Positions 21,872 to 30,309 are shown, counted from the stretch's first letter. The stretch is DNA of 64,000 nt from Xenorhabdus poinarii G6 (GCF_000968175.1 NZ_FO704551.1:3162001-3226000), one strand, 5' to 3'. The notes: generated by a model not told the origin, from the letters alone. A program made the numbers and translations.

Positions 21872-23038
21872 TCAACTTGTTACTTTTGATCTTCGATAAT
21901 CGAGCAACCCTAATAGTAAAGCTAACACCAAAGCAGCAGAAGAGAGTAATCCTCCGACTAAATTTGGTGATTCGTAGCCGTAATTCGCTGTGATTACGAC
22001 ACCGCCCAACCAAGCTCCTATCGCATTACCTAAATTAAATAATCCAATATTTACAGCAGATGCAAGATTAGGCGCACCAGCTTCTCTAGATTTATCCATC
22101 ACTAAACGTTGAATGGGAGAGACGGTTGCGAAGCCAAAAGCAGCCATTAGAAAAATACTTAAGTAAGCAATGAATGGATTTTCGGCGTAAATCCAAAAAA
22201 CAAATAATACGAAACCTTGTAACCCAAGAGTCCAATACAATAAAGGCATTAGCGCTTTATCCGCTAGTTTTCCACCGATGATATTGCCAAAAAAAAGACC
22301 TAAACCGAATATCAATAGCACCCATTTTATTGAATTCTCTGATAACCCGGTAATGTATGTCATCATCGGAGAAATATAAGTAATAGAAGTAAAGAAAGCA
22401 GCAGGCCCTAAAATAGTGATACCCATACAAATCAATACATTATAATTTTTAAAGGCCAGTAATTCTGTTTTTATATTTGTGTTGGTTTGTGATTGAGACC
22501 GAGGAATTAACTTTAAAATGCCTAATAATGCAACAAGTCCAATACCCGAAATCATAACGAACGTTATTCGCCAAGAAATCATTTGCCCTAACCAGGTTCC
22601 TAAAGGTATTCCTATTAAAGTAGAAAGCGTCATTCCGCTAAACATAAATGCAATTGCACTGGTTTTTTTATTTTGAGGAACAAGTTCAGCTGCAATGATA
22701 GAGCCTATTCCAATAAATGAACCATGAGTTAGAGATGTTATTACACGACCAGTAATCGCTAACCAAAATGTTGGTGCACACGCCGTTAATATATTTCCAA
22801 CAATAAAGAATACCATTAATATGGAAAGCATTTTTTTTCTTTCTACACTTTTCCCTGCAATGATTAAAACCGGTGCGCCAATAAATACGCCCAAGGCATA
22901 ACTTGTGGCCATATACCCCGCGGCAGGTATTGAAACCCTAAATTCAGTTGCTATTTCAGAAAGTAATCCTGAAATTACAAACTCTGTTGTACCAATTCCA
23001 AAAGTAGCTATAGCTAGTGCCCAAATCGCAGCTGGCAT
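21872..23038 (-). CDS. MFS transporter, DHA1-like
   Basis: About 388 residues and twelve hydrophobic segments. The N-terminus PAAIWALAIATFGIGTTEFV and VSIPAAGYMATSYALGVFIG fit the DHA1 efflux group (AraJ/YdhP/NepI-like). GKSVERKKM is the cytoplasmic loop 2-3 signature. I chose the ATG at 23038 because GGAGG lies 7 bp upstream; an ATG at 23071 would add 11 residues with no good ribosome-binding site. The group usually exports sugars, nucleosides or drugs; the substrate here is unknown. Base composition is AT-rich like the downstream oxidoreductase, so these two may form one acquired block. Confidence 0.85.
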   Translation of the reverse strand: MPAAIWALAIATFGIGTTEFVISGLLSEIATEFRVSIPAAGYMATSYALGVFIGAPVLIIAGKSVERKKMLSILMVFFIVGNILTACAPTFWLAITGRVITSLTHGSFIGIGSIIAAELVPQNKKTSAIAFMFSGMTLSTLIGIPLGTWLGQMISWRITFVMISGIGLVALLGILKLIPRSQSQTNTNIKTELLAFKNYNVLICMGITILGPAAFFTSITYISPMMTYITGLSENSIKWVLLIFGLGLFFGNIIGGKLADKALMPLLYWTLGLQGFVLFVFWIYAENPFIAYLSIFLMAAFGFATVSPIQRLVMDKSREAGAPNLASAVNIGLFNLGNAIGAWLGGVVITANYGYESPNLVGGLLSSAALVLALLLGLLDYRRSKVTS

Positions 23039-23148
23039 GAGAAAACCTCCATAAAACCGGTTGATAATCAATCCAATTTTGAGAAATGCTAAATTAACGC
23101 AATAAGTGAAACTATCACCTACCTCAAAGTCATTTTTTGGTGTCTACG

Positions 23149-24039
23149 TTAAATAAGTCCAGCCTCGCTGGCGAAACGATGTAGATTGTTGTATCCCAAA
23201 GTGGCGTAAGTCAGTGGATGAGCAACAGCGGGATTTTGTTCCGCTTCAACAACCAACCAGCCGTGATAATCGTTATCTCTCAATACATTGAAAATATCAG
23301 GATAATTGACGCAACCATCGCCCGGCACAGTAAAAACCCCATTCAGCACCGCATCAAGAAAACTGATTTTACGGTTTTTGACATCTCTCAGTACATCCTG
23401 ACGGATATCTTTGCAATGGACGTGATTAATTCGTTTGCTCCAACGTGTTGCTACAGCCAGCGGATCATCTCCCGCAAAGGTTAAATGCCCTGTATCCAGT
23501 AGCAGGCCGACTTCTTCACCGGTGTTTTCCATCAGATGATTAATATCTTCAGCACTTTCAATCACAGTTCCCATATGATGGTGGTAGGCAATCTGAACCC
23601 CTTGAGACTGAGTATAACTGGCAAATTCTGTTAATTTTTTTCCATATTCCTGCCAGCGCTCTACCGGAAAAAGCGGTCGCGAATGCACAGGCTTACTCTG
23701 GTCACCATGTATACAATCTGTCACTTCAGCAAAGACCATCACCGTTGCTCCCAGTTCACGTAACAGCGTTAAATGTGGCTGCACTGCTGCAATTTCGTCT
23801 TCCACACTGCGTGTCAGCAAGTTTCCGGAATACCAGCCAGATACCAGTTTCAGATAATGGGAAGCCAAAATAGGCCCCAGGATATGCGATTGGCGAGGAA
23901 ATTTATTACCCAGTTCAAAACCTGCGAACCCTGCCCGACGTCCTTCTGACAAACAGGTTTCCAAGGATGTTTCTGCGCCCAAAGAAGGCAGATCATCATT
24001 GGTCCATGTCAGAGGATTGATGCCAAGTTGAACTGTCAT
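23149..24039 (-). CDS. iolE: Myo-inosose-2 dehydratase-like protein (IolE family)
   Basis: IolE dehydrates 2-keto-myo-inositol in the inositol pathway. The 296-residue TIM-barrel protein opens VQLGINPLTWTNDDLPSLG, as IolE does. It has GFAGFELGNKFPR, IAYHHHMGTVIES, LLLDTGHLTFAGDDPL and HVHCKDIRQDVL, which carry the metal-binding Glu, Asp and His residues. The C-terminus has VPGDGCVNYPDIF and WLVVEAEQNPAVAHP. I chose the ATG at 24039 because AGGAGAAG lies 6 bp upstream; an ATG at 24102 would read through the iolC remnant. It starts 10 bp after the iolC stop, so it belongs to the remnant iol operon and looks intact. Confidence 0.92.
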   Translation of the reverse strand: MTVQLGINPLTWTNDDLPSLGAETSLETCLSEGRRAGFAGFELGNKFPRQSHILGPILASHYLKLVSGWYSGNLLTRSVEDEIAAVQPHLTLLRELGATVMVFAEVTDCIHGDQSKPVHSRPLFPVERWQEYGKKLTEFASYTQSQGVQIAYHHHMGTVIESAEDINHLMENTGEEVGLLLDTGHLTFAGDDPLAVATRWSKRINHVHCKDIRQDVLRDVKNRKISFLDAVLNGVFTVPGDGCVNYPDIFNVLRDNDYHGWLVVEAEQNPAVAHPLTYATLGYNNLHRFASEAGLI

Positions 24040-24049
24040 GATGCTTCTC

Positions 24050-24535
24050 CTATAATATAAGAATGTATTCTTCGTCTTGTTTTTCACGCTGACGCCAATC
24101 ATTAATCAGGTTGTGGAAATTCGTTTTGATTTGCAGGATCAGTGCCCGATCATCAATTTCGTTAGCCAGCCATTTCAGTGATGCTTTACCAAATAGTGTG
24201 CGGCCAACCGCAAAACCTTTCACAATGGATTCCCCCTTTGCTGCAGCAAAACCGACCTTCAATACCTCTTTTGGAGCATCCAGCCCAAAAATCACAACGC
24301 CACGGCATCCCGGGTCGCATTGGATAATTAACTCTTCAGTATGATCCCATGTCTTAGCTTGCATAGGCGGCAGTCAACCATGACGCGCTGTGCCATAAGC
24401 CACGTTTACGGAAGAACCTCCCAGATATTTAGAAAAACTGGTCACCTCTTCCAGAGGAGATCCTATCTGCTGACTATATAAATCAACCGTAATACATCCC
24501 ATACAGATAACATCAAACTTTTTATGTTGCTCCAT
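24050..24535 (-). pseudogene. iolC: Collapsed iolC (5-dehydro-2-deoxygluconokinase) remnant
   Basis: From the ATG at 24535 the frame reads 53 residues of an IolC N-terminus (KKFDVICMGCITVDLYSQQI, KYLGGSSVNVAYGTARHG) and then hits TGA at 24374-24376. Three codons later, in the same frame, comes the C-terminal end of the DUF2090 domain found in Gram-negative IolC (CRGVVIFGLDAPKEVLKVGF, GFAVGRTLFG, WLANEIDD). Nearly all of the PfkB kinase domain is missing, so this is a large internal deletion and not a point error. The Gram-negative fusion form is usually over 600 residues. No kinase activity is expected. Confidence 0.9.
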
Positions 24536-24665
24536 CGCTCCGACTCTTACCTAATATGCATTTTGCAACTTATGTTGCTAACCCATGTATGTTGCTAACT
24601 GCAAGATCTAATTAATTTCAGTTACGTTAACCAACATCAATCAAGCCAATCCGAATTTCTTTCTA

Positions 24666-26381
24666 TTATTTGAATTCCATTACGCTGGTTTTCTCGGCAC
24701 TTTCACGATGAATGGGGCGCTTAGACAACACTTTACTCATTTGATAAACGACATATCCCAGAATTCCAGCAGCAAGCAAATAGTAGGGTGTCATCACATA
24801 GTCCGGCACATTTTGAGCCAGAAAGACATACATTGAGATAGCTGCCAGTGTAATTAACCACCCCATTGGTTTCACCATTGACCATGGGGTAATATCCACT
24901 TGTTTTGTATACACTTCTTTATAACTTTCCGCTGGGAAGAAATAACCAATTGTCAGCATAAAAATGACATTAAGCACAAATAAGATACCGACCAGATGGA
25001 AGAAATGGGTATTAATATGCAGGATAAAGTTACAGACTATATATGCCGACATACCAAATAACAGCCCCAGTTTTGCGGCAATCGGGGGAACACGTTTTGT
25101 TATTAATCCGACAAGTACGACGCTGAGAATGGGGGCATTGAAAATTCCCTGTAATTGCTGGATCAGGTAAAACAAACCATCGGGAGCATTAGCAACAAGC
25201 GGAGCAATCAGCATAGTTACCAATGCCAGAGCAATACCCAGATATTTACCGACAGCCACACTTCGCGCTTCACTGGCATCCGGATTAATTCGCTGTTTGT
25301 AAATATTGACAGTAAATAAAGTGACAGAGGAGTTCAACCCACCACTGAATGTAGAGAATACAGCCCCGACAACAACCGCAGCAAAAAAACCAACTAGTAT
25401 TTTAGGCAGAACTAATTGGACTAAAGCAGGGTAGGCATTATCCGGATTATCTACTTGCCCATTGAAAATATGAAATGCAATAACACCGGGTAAAATGATA
25501 ATGAAGGGAATAAGCAGTTTTAATATAGCGCATAGCATGACCCCCTTTTGCCCTTCCACTAGGTTCTTGGCGCCCAGTGATTTTTGTACGATGGATTGGT
25601 TAGTACACCAGAAGAACATATTGGAAATAATCAATCCTGTAAATAGGGTTGAAAATGGGACGAGTGAATCTTCACTGCCAATGGAATTGAATTTATCAGG
25701 ATGAGCCTGATAAATGTCAGTCAGGCCTTTCCAGGCACTGCCATCCCCTACATACAGTAAGGCAAAAACCGTAACTATAACTCCACCAATAATTAACCCG
25801 ATACCATTAATGGTGTCAGCAACAGCAATCGCTTTAATTCCACCAAAAATAGCGTAAATTGCGCCAAGCCCACCGACACCCCAAACCATAATCCATAATG
25901 CTGTTGTTTTATCGACATTAAATACCTGAGAAACCTGAAACAGACTTTCCAGTGCAATAGCACCAGTATATAAAACAATAGGCAATAACGAAATAACATA
26001 CATTGCCAAAAATAAAATCGAAGTAATCAGCAGGGTATCTTTATCAAATCGCCGCTCTAAATATTCTGGAATAGTTGATATCCCCAATTTTAAATATTTT
26101 GGCAGAAAATAAATCGCAAACAGTACAATCGTTAAGACGGCTATCATTTCCCATGCTATAACAATAAAACCTGTTCTGAATGCCAGTCCGTTTAAACCAA
26201 CCAGATGCTCTGTAGACAGATTCATTAATAACATGGAGCTACCGATATAAATACCGGTCAGAGAGCGGCCACCAAGAAAATAGCCCTCTATCGAATCAAT
26301 TAGGTGTTTATTTCTTGTTTTATAATAAGCGACCCCAGCGACCAATAAGGTAAAACCAATGAATGAAAAAAAAACTGACAT
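24666..26381 (-). CDS. Sodium:solute symporter, probable inositol importer
   Basis: A 571-residue SSS-family symporter with about fourteen hydrophobic segments. Key segments are GYFLGGRSLTGIYIGSSMLL and LSTEHLVGLNGLAFRTG at the N-terminus, and AIYAIFGGIKAIAVADTING, the SSF signature. WCTNQSIVQKSLGAKNLVEG and AVFSTFSGGLNSSVTLFTVN follow. Such proteins import sugars or polyols with Na+. Placement directly downstream of iolG and upstream of iolC suggests myo-inositol (inference from context). The frame is intact. It starts about 23 bp after the iolG stop, so the two are co-transcribed. Confidence 0.9.
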   Translation of the reverse strand: MSVFFSFIGFTLLVAGVAYYKTRNKHLIDSIEGYFLGGRSLTGIYIGSSMLLMNLSTEHLVGLNGLAFRTGFIVIAWEMIAVLTIVLFAIYFLPKYLKLGISTIPEYLERRFDKDTLLITSILFLAMYVISLLPIVLYTGAIALESLFQVSQVFNVDKTTALWIMVWGVGGLGAIYAIFGGIKAIAVADTINGIGLIIGGVIVTVFALLYVGDGSAWKGLTDIYQAHPDKFNSIGSEDSLVPFSTLFTGLIISNMFFWCTNQSIVQKSLGAKNLVEGQKGVMLCAILKLLIPFIIILPGVIAFHIFNGQVDNPDNAYPALVQLVLPKILVGFFAAVVVGAVFSTFSGGLNSSVTLFTVNIYKQRINPDASEARSVAVGKYLGIALALVTMLIAPLVANAPDGLFYLIQQLQGIFNAPILSVVLVGLITKRVPPIAAKLGLLFGMSAYIVCNFILHINTHFFHLVGILFVLNVIFMLTIGYFFPAESYKEVYTKQVDITPWSMVKPMGWLITLAAISMYVFLAQNVPDYVMTPYYLLAAGILGYVVYQMSKVLSKRPIHRESAEKTSVMEFK

Positions 26382-26404
26382 ATTTCTCCTTACAGATCGA
26401 CTGA

Positions 26405-27391
26405 TTACAGTTTTATTTCTTTACCTATTTTTAAAGACTCAAGAGATTTATCGGCAAGGAATAATGCCTGTTCACCATCAAAACCAGTGGTCTCAGGAGT
26501 GGCTCTGCCTGCCATGACATCAACAAAATGGTTCCATTCCGCGATATAGGCTTCACGATAACGTTGCAGAAAGAAATGTTCAGGTTTAGCGGAAAGGCAT
26601 CCGCTTTCTCCCCATAACTCCACATTGTTTTCCTTAATATTACCGGCAGTCAGTAAGCCTTTTTCACCATGCAGTTCAAGACGCTGATCATAGCCATACC
26701 CTGAACGGCGGCTGTTAGCGATGGTAGCCATTGCGCCCGAAGGGAATTTCATGACAATAAACGCGGTATCAATATCACCGGCTAAACCAATGGCAGGATC
26801 GACCAAATTGCTTCCTTGTGCATAAATAGTACACGGTTCTTCACCGATAATAAAACGAGCCATATCAAAATCATGAATAGTCATATCCCGAAATATGCCG
26901 CCAGAAACCTGAATATATTCAGCAGATGGCGGAGAAGGATCACGTGAGGTGATAATCAAAGATTCTGCATTACCAATTTTTCCGGCCTGAAACAGGTTTT
27001 TTAACCGACGGAACTGAGGGTCATAGCGGCGGTTGAAGCCGACAAACAGAGGAACCTGAGACGTTTTTACTACAGCAAGGCACTGACGTATCCGTTCAAG
27101 ATTAAGGTGAACCGGTTTTTCACAAAAAATCATTTTATTGTGCCGTGCAGCCAGTTCGATCAAATCAGCATGCGTATCTGTTGCGGAAGCAATAAGTACA
27201 CCATGAACATCCGGGTCAAACATGGCTTCTTCAGTTGTTTGTATTCTAGACTGGTATTTTTGTGCCAAAATTTGTGCATTTTCCTGATAAGGATCAATGA
27301 CAGAATAAAGGCAAGTTTCTTTATGACTGGCAATACTCACCGCATGAATCTGCCCAATCCTACCAGCACCAAATAATGCAATATTAAGCAT
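26405..27391 (-). CDS. iolG: Inositol 2-dehydrogenase (IolG-like)
   Basis: A 328-residue Gfo/Idh/MocA enzyme with the NAD-binding start LNIALFGAGRIGQIHAVSIA and the catalytic lysine motif FCEKPVHLNLERIRQC. VGFNRRYDPQFRRLKNLFQA and GGIFRDMTIHDFDMARFIIG carry the Asp and His that act with the lysine. YAQGSNLVDPAIGLAGDIDT is typical of inositol dehydrogenases. It oxidises myo-inositol to 2-keto-myo-inositol. It is the first gene of a minus-strand run (iolG, symporter, iolC remnant, iolE), with an AT-rich 540-bp upstream region where the promoter should lie. Confidence 0.9.
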   Translation of the reverse strand: MLNIALFGAGRIGQIHAVSIASHKETCLYSVIDPYQENAQILAQKYQSRIQTTEEAMFDPDVHGVLIASATDTHADLIELAARHNKMIFCEKPVHLNLERIRQCLAVVKTSQVPLFVGFNRRYDPQFRRLKNLFQAGKIGNAESLIITSRDPSPPSAEYIQVSGGIFRDMTIHDFDMARFIIGEEPCTIYAQGSNLVDPAIGLAGDIDTAFIVMKFPSGAMATIANSRRSGYGYDQRLELHGEKGLLTAGNIKENNVELWGESGCLSAKPEHFFLQRYREAYIAEWNHFVDVMAGRATPETTGFDGEQALFLADKSLESLKIGKEIKL

Positions 27392-27931
27392 GAGTGTTCC
27401 TTGTCGTTCAGAAATGAAACTTCATATTAAAATATCAGAGCAATCACAAGAACACTCAAGTAAAGTACAAAGTTAATAATATTTAATTTGTTTAATATAG
27501 ATATGTTTTTATTTTATTTCAATTAATCTATATATTTTTCGTAATAATAACGTGGGTGAAAAGTTCTTATGGTTACTTTAATTAAGATATATCTAATCTT
27601 TAGTCATTCGAAAAATGATACTAAGTTAAATTATTATTTCAATTTAAAATGATTTTTTTTAAGAGCCTTATCACATAAATTTAATTTCATGGTGATAAAA
27701 CCCGACAATCCAAATTATCAAAATATTGGTTATTATAAAAAACACAATATATGAAACCAGGTCAAAATACAGAGGCATTTCCTCATAAAATAATAGAGTG
27801 GGTGATGGTGCCGAGATAATCATCGTCATTGTTTATGATGTAAAGAGAAAAATAAAAATAGCCCGTTTATTTTCCTTAAGTACCCCAAGGGCGCGAGCAT
27901 ACTTTGAATACATGGTTCTGTCGCATTAACA
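27392..27931. other. AT-rich region upstream of iolG inside the composite element
   Basis: No gene seen in about 540 bp. It is notably AT-rich and should contain the iolG promoter on the minus strand. I could not pick a convincing operator, and no iolR-like regulator is encoded within the element. Confidence 0.55.
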
Positions 27932-28385
27932 GTAAGCACACGATGAACTCACCTTGCTGAGTTGTTTTTATTCCAGCAGTGGGAACCCGGTTTTATTTGA
28001 TACGAGGTTTCCGATGTCAACATTACGCTACACATCACGAGAACAGTAGCAACGAAAACACGTCACCGACTGGCAAGCCAGCGGCCTGACCCAAACACAA
28101 TACGCGCGGCAGCATCAGCTCAGCCCCCTCTCCCGCTGATAACACAAGATCCGAATGAACTGCACCAACTGGCACAGGGATTTCATGCCAACTTAGTCAA
28201 AGAATGCGAAAAAAATCACGCTCTGATGCCGCGTATCCAGGAACTGGAAGCCACCCTGAAACCGTTGGCGGAAATCCTCCGTCAAGCCTTGTTACCGCAG
28301 CCGGTGTTACAGGCGGACGAAAATACCGATGCCGAACATGGGCAGCACTGCTATGCCTTGCAAGATGAGTTCACCGTGTGCTTAC
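27932..28385 (+). mobile_element. IS66-like non-autonomous element, copy B, both ends present
   Basis: A 454-bp element with a GTAAGC end on each side; 19 of the last 20 bases at the left match the right end in inverted orientation. It carries the same truncated TnpA-like start as copy A, but with a TAG after 11 codons. A second frame (KNHALMPRIQELEATLKPLA) reads through the right terminal repeat. The size and lack of transposase make it a MITE-like deletion derivative of an IS66-type element. The right end is intact and adjoins the outer 8-bp duplication. Confidence 0.78.
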
Positions 28386-28393
28386 ACCTTTTC
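28386..28393 (+). repeat. 8-bp target-site duplication, right copy
   Basis: ACCTTTTC, identical to 20317-20324, directly follows the right terminal repeat ending at 28385. Confidence 0.85.
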
Positions 28394-28544
28394 GGCCACC
28401 ACTCAACTCGCCTGCTCATCCACCTCACCGGCTTTATCGGTTAATTCTTCATCTATAATGACAATTTTTCATCAACCTCTCCTTTAAACTCTTTATAAAA
28501 GCGACTATGGTAAGAATTCATCTACTGTCTATTTCAGGAGATAA

Positions 28545-28853
28545 GTGATGCCACAGAAACGAAACGCTGAGGATTTACGAGCCGAATTACAGTCCCTTGC
28601 GGATACACTGGAAGAAGTTCTAAATGATTCTGGTGAGAAATCGAAGGCTGAACTGGAAAAATTACGGGGCAAAGCGGAAAAAATGCTGAAAGAAGCCCGT
28701 CATACGCTGAATGATGTCAACGATAAACTAGTCGATCACACGAAAGAAATTGCCTGCCGTACAGATAGTTATGTCCGTGATAATCCGTGGACAGGGATCG
28801 GTATCGGTGCCGTAGTTGGCGTTGTCTTAGGTATTCTGCTTTCAAGGCGCTGA
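28545..28853 (+). CDS. yqjD: DUF883 membrane-anchored ribosome-associated protein YqjD
   Basis: A 102-residue protein with a long charged amphipathic N-terminus (AELQSLADTLEEVLNDSGEK and KAEKMLKEARHTLNDVNDKL). One C-terminal membrane helix follows, in PWTGIGIGAVVGVVLGILLS. This is the DUF883/YqjD-ElaB layout; E. coli YqjD sits in the inner membrane and binds ribosomes in stationary phase. It begins the yqjD-yqjE-yqjK operon with an AGGAG ribosome-binding site and 1 bp before yqjE. It is the first chromosomal gene to the right of the composite element. Confidence 0.93.
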   Translation: MMPQKRNAEDLRAELQSLADTLEEVLNDSGEKSKAELEKLRGKAEKMLKEARHTLNDVNDKLVDHTKEIACRTDSYVRDNPWTGIGIGAVVGVVLGILLSRR

Positions 28854-28854
28854 A

Positions 28855-29256
28855 ATGAGTCAATCCCCTCACGTCAAAGGTCCCGGAAAAGGGCTCTTTG
28901 AGACGGTACGGCGAGTCGCCGCAATTGTTGTTCGTATCGTCGAAACGCGAATCCAACTGATTGCAGTGGAATTGGAAGAGGGAGCCGCAGCACTGATTCA
29001 GCTCCTGCTACTGGTGGGATTGACATTATTATTTGCAGGCTTCGGCCTGATGAGCCTATTGATCGTGATATTCTGGGCCATCGAGCCAGCCTATCGCATC
29101 CCCGCAATGGCGATCACGGCCGGAACACTGTTGTTCCTTGCCATATTCAGTACAATATGGACGATAAGAACCGCCCGGAAGCTCTCCTTTCTTAACACAA
29201 CCCAAGCGCAATTAGATATTGACCGTCAAATGCTGGAGGATGACCCCCATGAATAA
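28855..29256 (+). CDS. yqjE: YqjE-family membrane protein
   Basis: A 133-residue protein with two membrane helices (LIQLLLLVGLTLLFAGFGLM and MAITAGTLLFLAIFSTIWTI) and a family start VKGPGKGLFETVRRVAAIVV. It belongs to the YqjE/phage-holin-III-like family (DUF1469), partner of yqjD and yqjK. Function is unknown beyond an envelope location. Its stop overlaps the yqjK start by 8 bp. Confidence 0.92.
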   Translation: MSQSPHVKGPGKGLFETVRRVAAIVVRIVETRIQLIAVELEEGAAALIQLLLLVGLTLLFAGFGLMSLLIVIFWAIEPAYRIPAMAITAGTLLFLAIFSTIWTIRTARKLSFLNTTQAQLDIDRQMLEDDPHE

Positions 29257-29533
29257 ATCGGGACTTCATCAGCGCAAGCAGCGGTTATTAAATAAGATCC
29301 AGCAACAACGGCAGTTACTCGCTACCTATGGCCAAAACTGGCTTGAAGTCACACAACCTTATGATAAAGGCTGGCAAACCCTCGTTAATGTCAAACCTTA
29401 TCTCGCAATGGGTTCCGCTATGCTCTTCCTGTATGGCCTGCGCCACCCCAGGACATTTTATCGTGGGTTACGTCATATGAGCCGCATCCTGGGGATCGTA
29501 AAAGTAATACGGAACACGCTGTATAAAAATTAG
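29249..29533 (+). CDS. yqjK: YqjK-like protein
   Basis: 94 residues from the ATG at 29249 (NKSGLHQRKQRLLNKIQQQR), which lies inside the end of yqjE. It is basic and helical, with a hydrophobic segment around KPYLAMGSAMLFLYGL. It is the third member of the conserved yqjDEK cluster and of unknown function. A longer in-frame alternative from 29219 has no supporting ribosome-binding site. Confidence 0.88.
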   Translation: MNKSGLHQRKQRLLNKIQQQRQLLATYGQNWLEVTQPYDKGWQTLVNVKPYLAMGSAMLFLYGLRHPRTFYRGLRHMSRILGIVKVIRNTLYKN

Positions 29534-29538
29534 GCCCA

Positions 29539-29574
29539 ACCCCCATGTCATCATGTTCATGATGACATGGGGGT
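29539..29574 (+). repeat. Perfect 36-bp palindrome after yqjK
   Basis: The arms ACCCCCATGTCATCATG and CATGATGACATGGGGGT are perfect 17-bp complements around TT, 5 bp after the yqjK stop. No U tract follows, so it may protect or end the yqjDEK transcript by another route, or serve both strands. The gap from here to 29806 shows nothing else that I can name. Confidence 0.8.
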
Positions 29575-29806
29575 GAGTTGTCATCCTGTCGCCTGTTCAA
29601 ATCCTTTTCTGTATTTCAGCCTGTTTTTTCAAAAAAATTGCATGAAATAGTTAATATTCCTTACTATCAACAAATAACACCTCTCTTTAGAATACCCACC
29701 ATCAGATAATGATTAACAAATCGAGCCATTTCGCCCATGTTTCGGGTGCAAAAAATCGATACAGACAGCTTATTTATCGCTACCTGCGGTACTCTTGGAG
29801 ATATTC

Positions 29807-30202
29807 ATGAAAAAATTTGAAGATAGTGGCCTGTTGGTTGCCCGTATTTTAATATCCGTTCTTTTCATTATTGCCGGGTATGGGAAACTAGGTGAAGCTT
29901 ACGCAGGAACGCAAGCGTTTATGGAGGCCATGAGGGTACCAGGCATTTTACTGCCGCTGACTATTTTGCTTGAACTTGGCGGTGGGATTGCGGTGATATT
30001 CGGCCTGTTAACCCGTACCACGGCTGTCTTTACTTTTATTTTTTGTATCTTGACCGCTGTTCTGTTCCACCATGATTTTTCAGATGACATGAACATGACG
30101 ATGTTCCTGAAAAATTTCGCTATCGGGGCAGGTTATCTGTTGCTGGCGATGATGGGGCCGGGAAGATTCAGTCTTGACTATGTATTGAAGAAAAATTGGT
30201 AA
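29807..30202 (+). CDS. yqjF: DoxX-family membrane protein (YqjF-like)
   Basis: A 131-residue protein with four membrane helices and DoxX motifs: ARILISVLFIIAGYGKL at the front, ILLELGGGIAVIFGLLTRTT and HHDFSDDMNMTMFLKNFAIG with GAGYLLLAMMGPGRFSLDYV at the back. I chose the ATG at 29807, which has TTGGAG upstream; a start at 29795 would add four residues. It holds the place of yqjF in E. coli, next to yqjK. DoxX proteins are linked to redox stress, though the exact role is uncertain. Confidence 0.9.
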   Translation: MKKFEDSGLLVARILISVLFIIAGYGKLGEAYAGTQAFMEAMRVPGILLPLTILLELGGGIAVIFGLLTRTTAVFTFIFCILTAVLFHHDFSDDMNMTMFLKNFAIGAGYLLLAMMGPGRFSLDYVLKKNW

Positions 30203-30309
30203 TTTCTCCCAACGATGTCAGACCCATCAACCGGAGCATTTATTGGCTGCTGTTTTCAATCAGCAGCCATATCAAATGACAAAAGCAGAACCCTCCGTCT
30301 GGCGGGCAA

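Larger units (their letters stand above)
20325..28385. mobile_element. Composite IS66-like transposon carrying inositol genes
   Basis: An 8,061-bp unit. Its outermost 20 bases are identical inverted repeats (GTAAGCACACGGTGAACTCA reading inward from 20325, and the same inward from 28385). An exact 8-bp direct repeat, ACCTTTTC, flanks both outer ends. GTAAGC-type ends and 8-bp duplications are hallmarks of IS66-family transposition. Each end carries a related short element (20325-20703 and 27932-28385); between them lie six metabolic or transport genes. No transposase is encoded inside, so movement would need one in trans. That the whole unit moved as one block is an inference from the duplication. 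Confidence 0.8.

Noticed and set aside
24050..24535. iolC break as a sequencing error
   Set aside because: Most of the kinase domain is absent, so a single-base error cannot account for it.
27905..27931. GGTTCTGTCGCATTAA next to copy B, resembling an IS6-type end
   Set aside because: Too short, no partner end and no transposase nearby.
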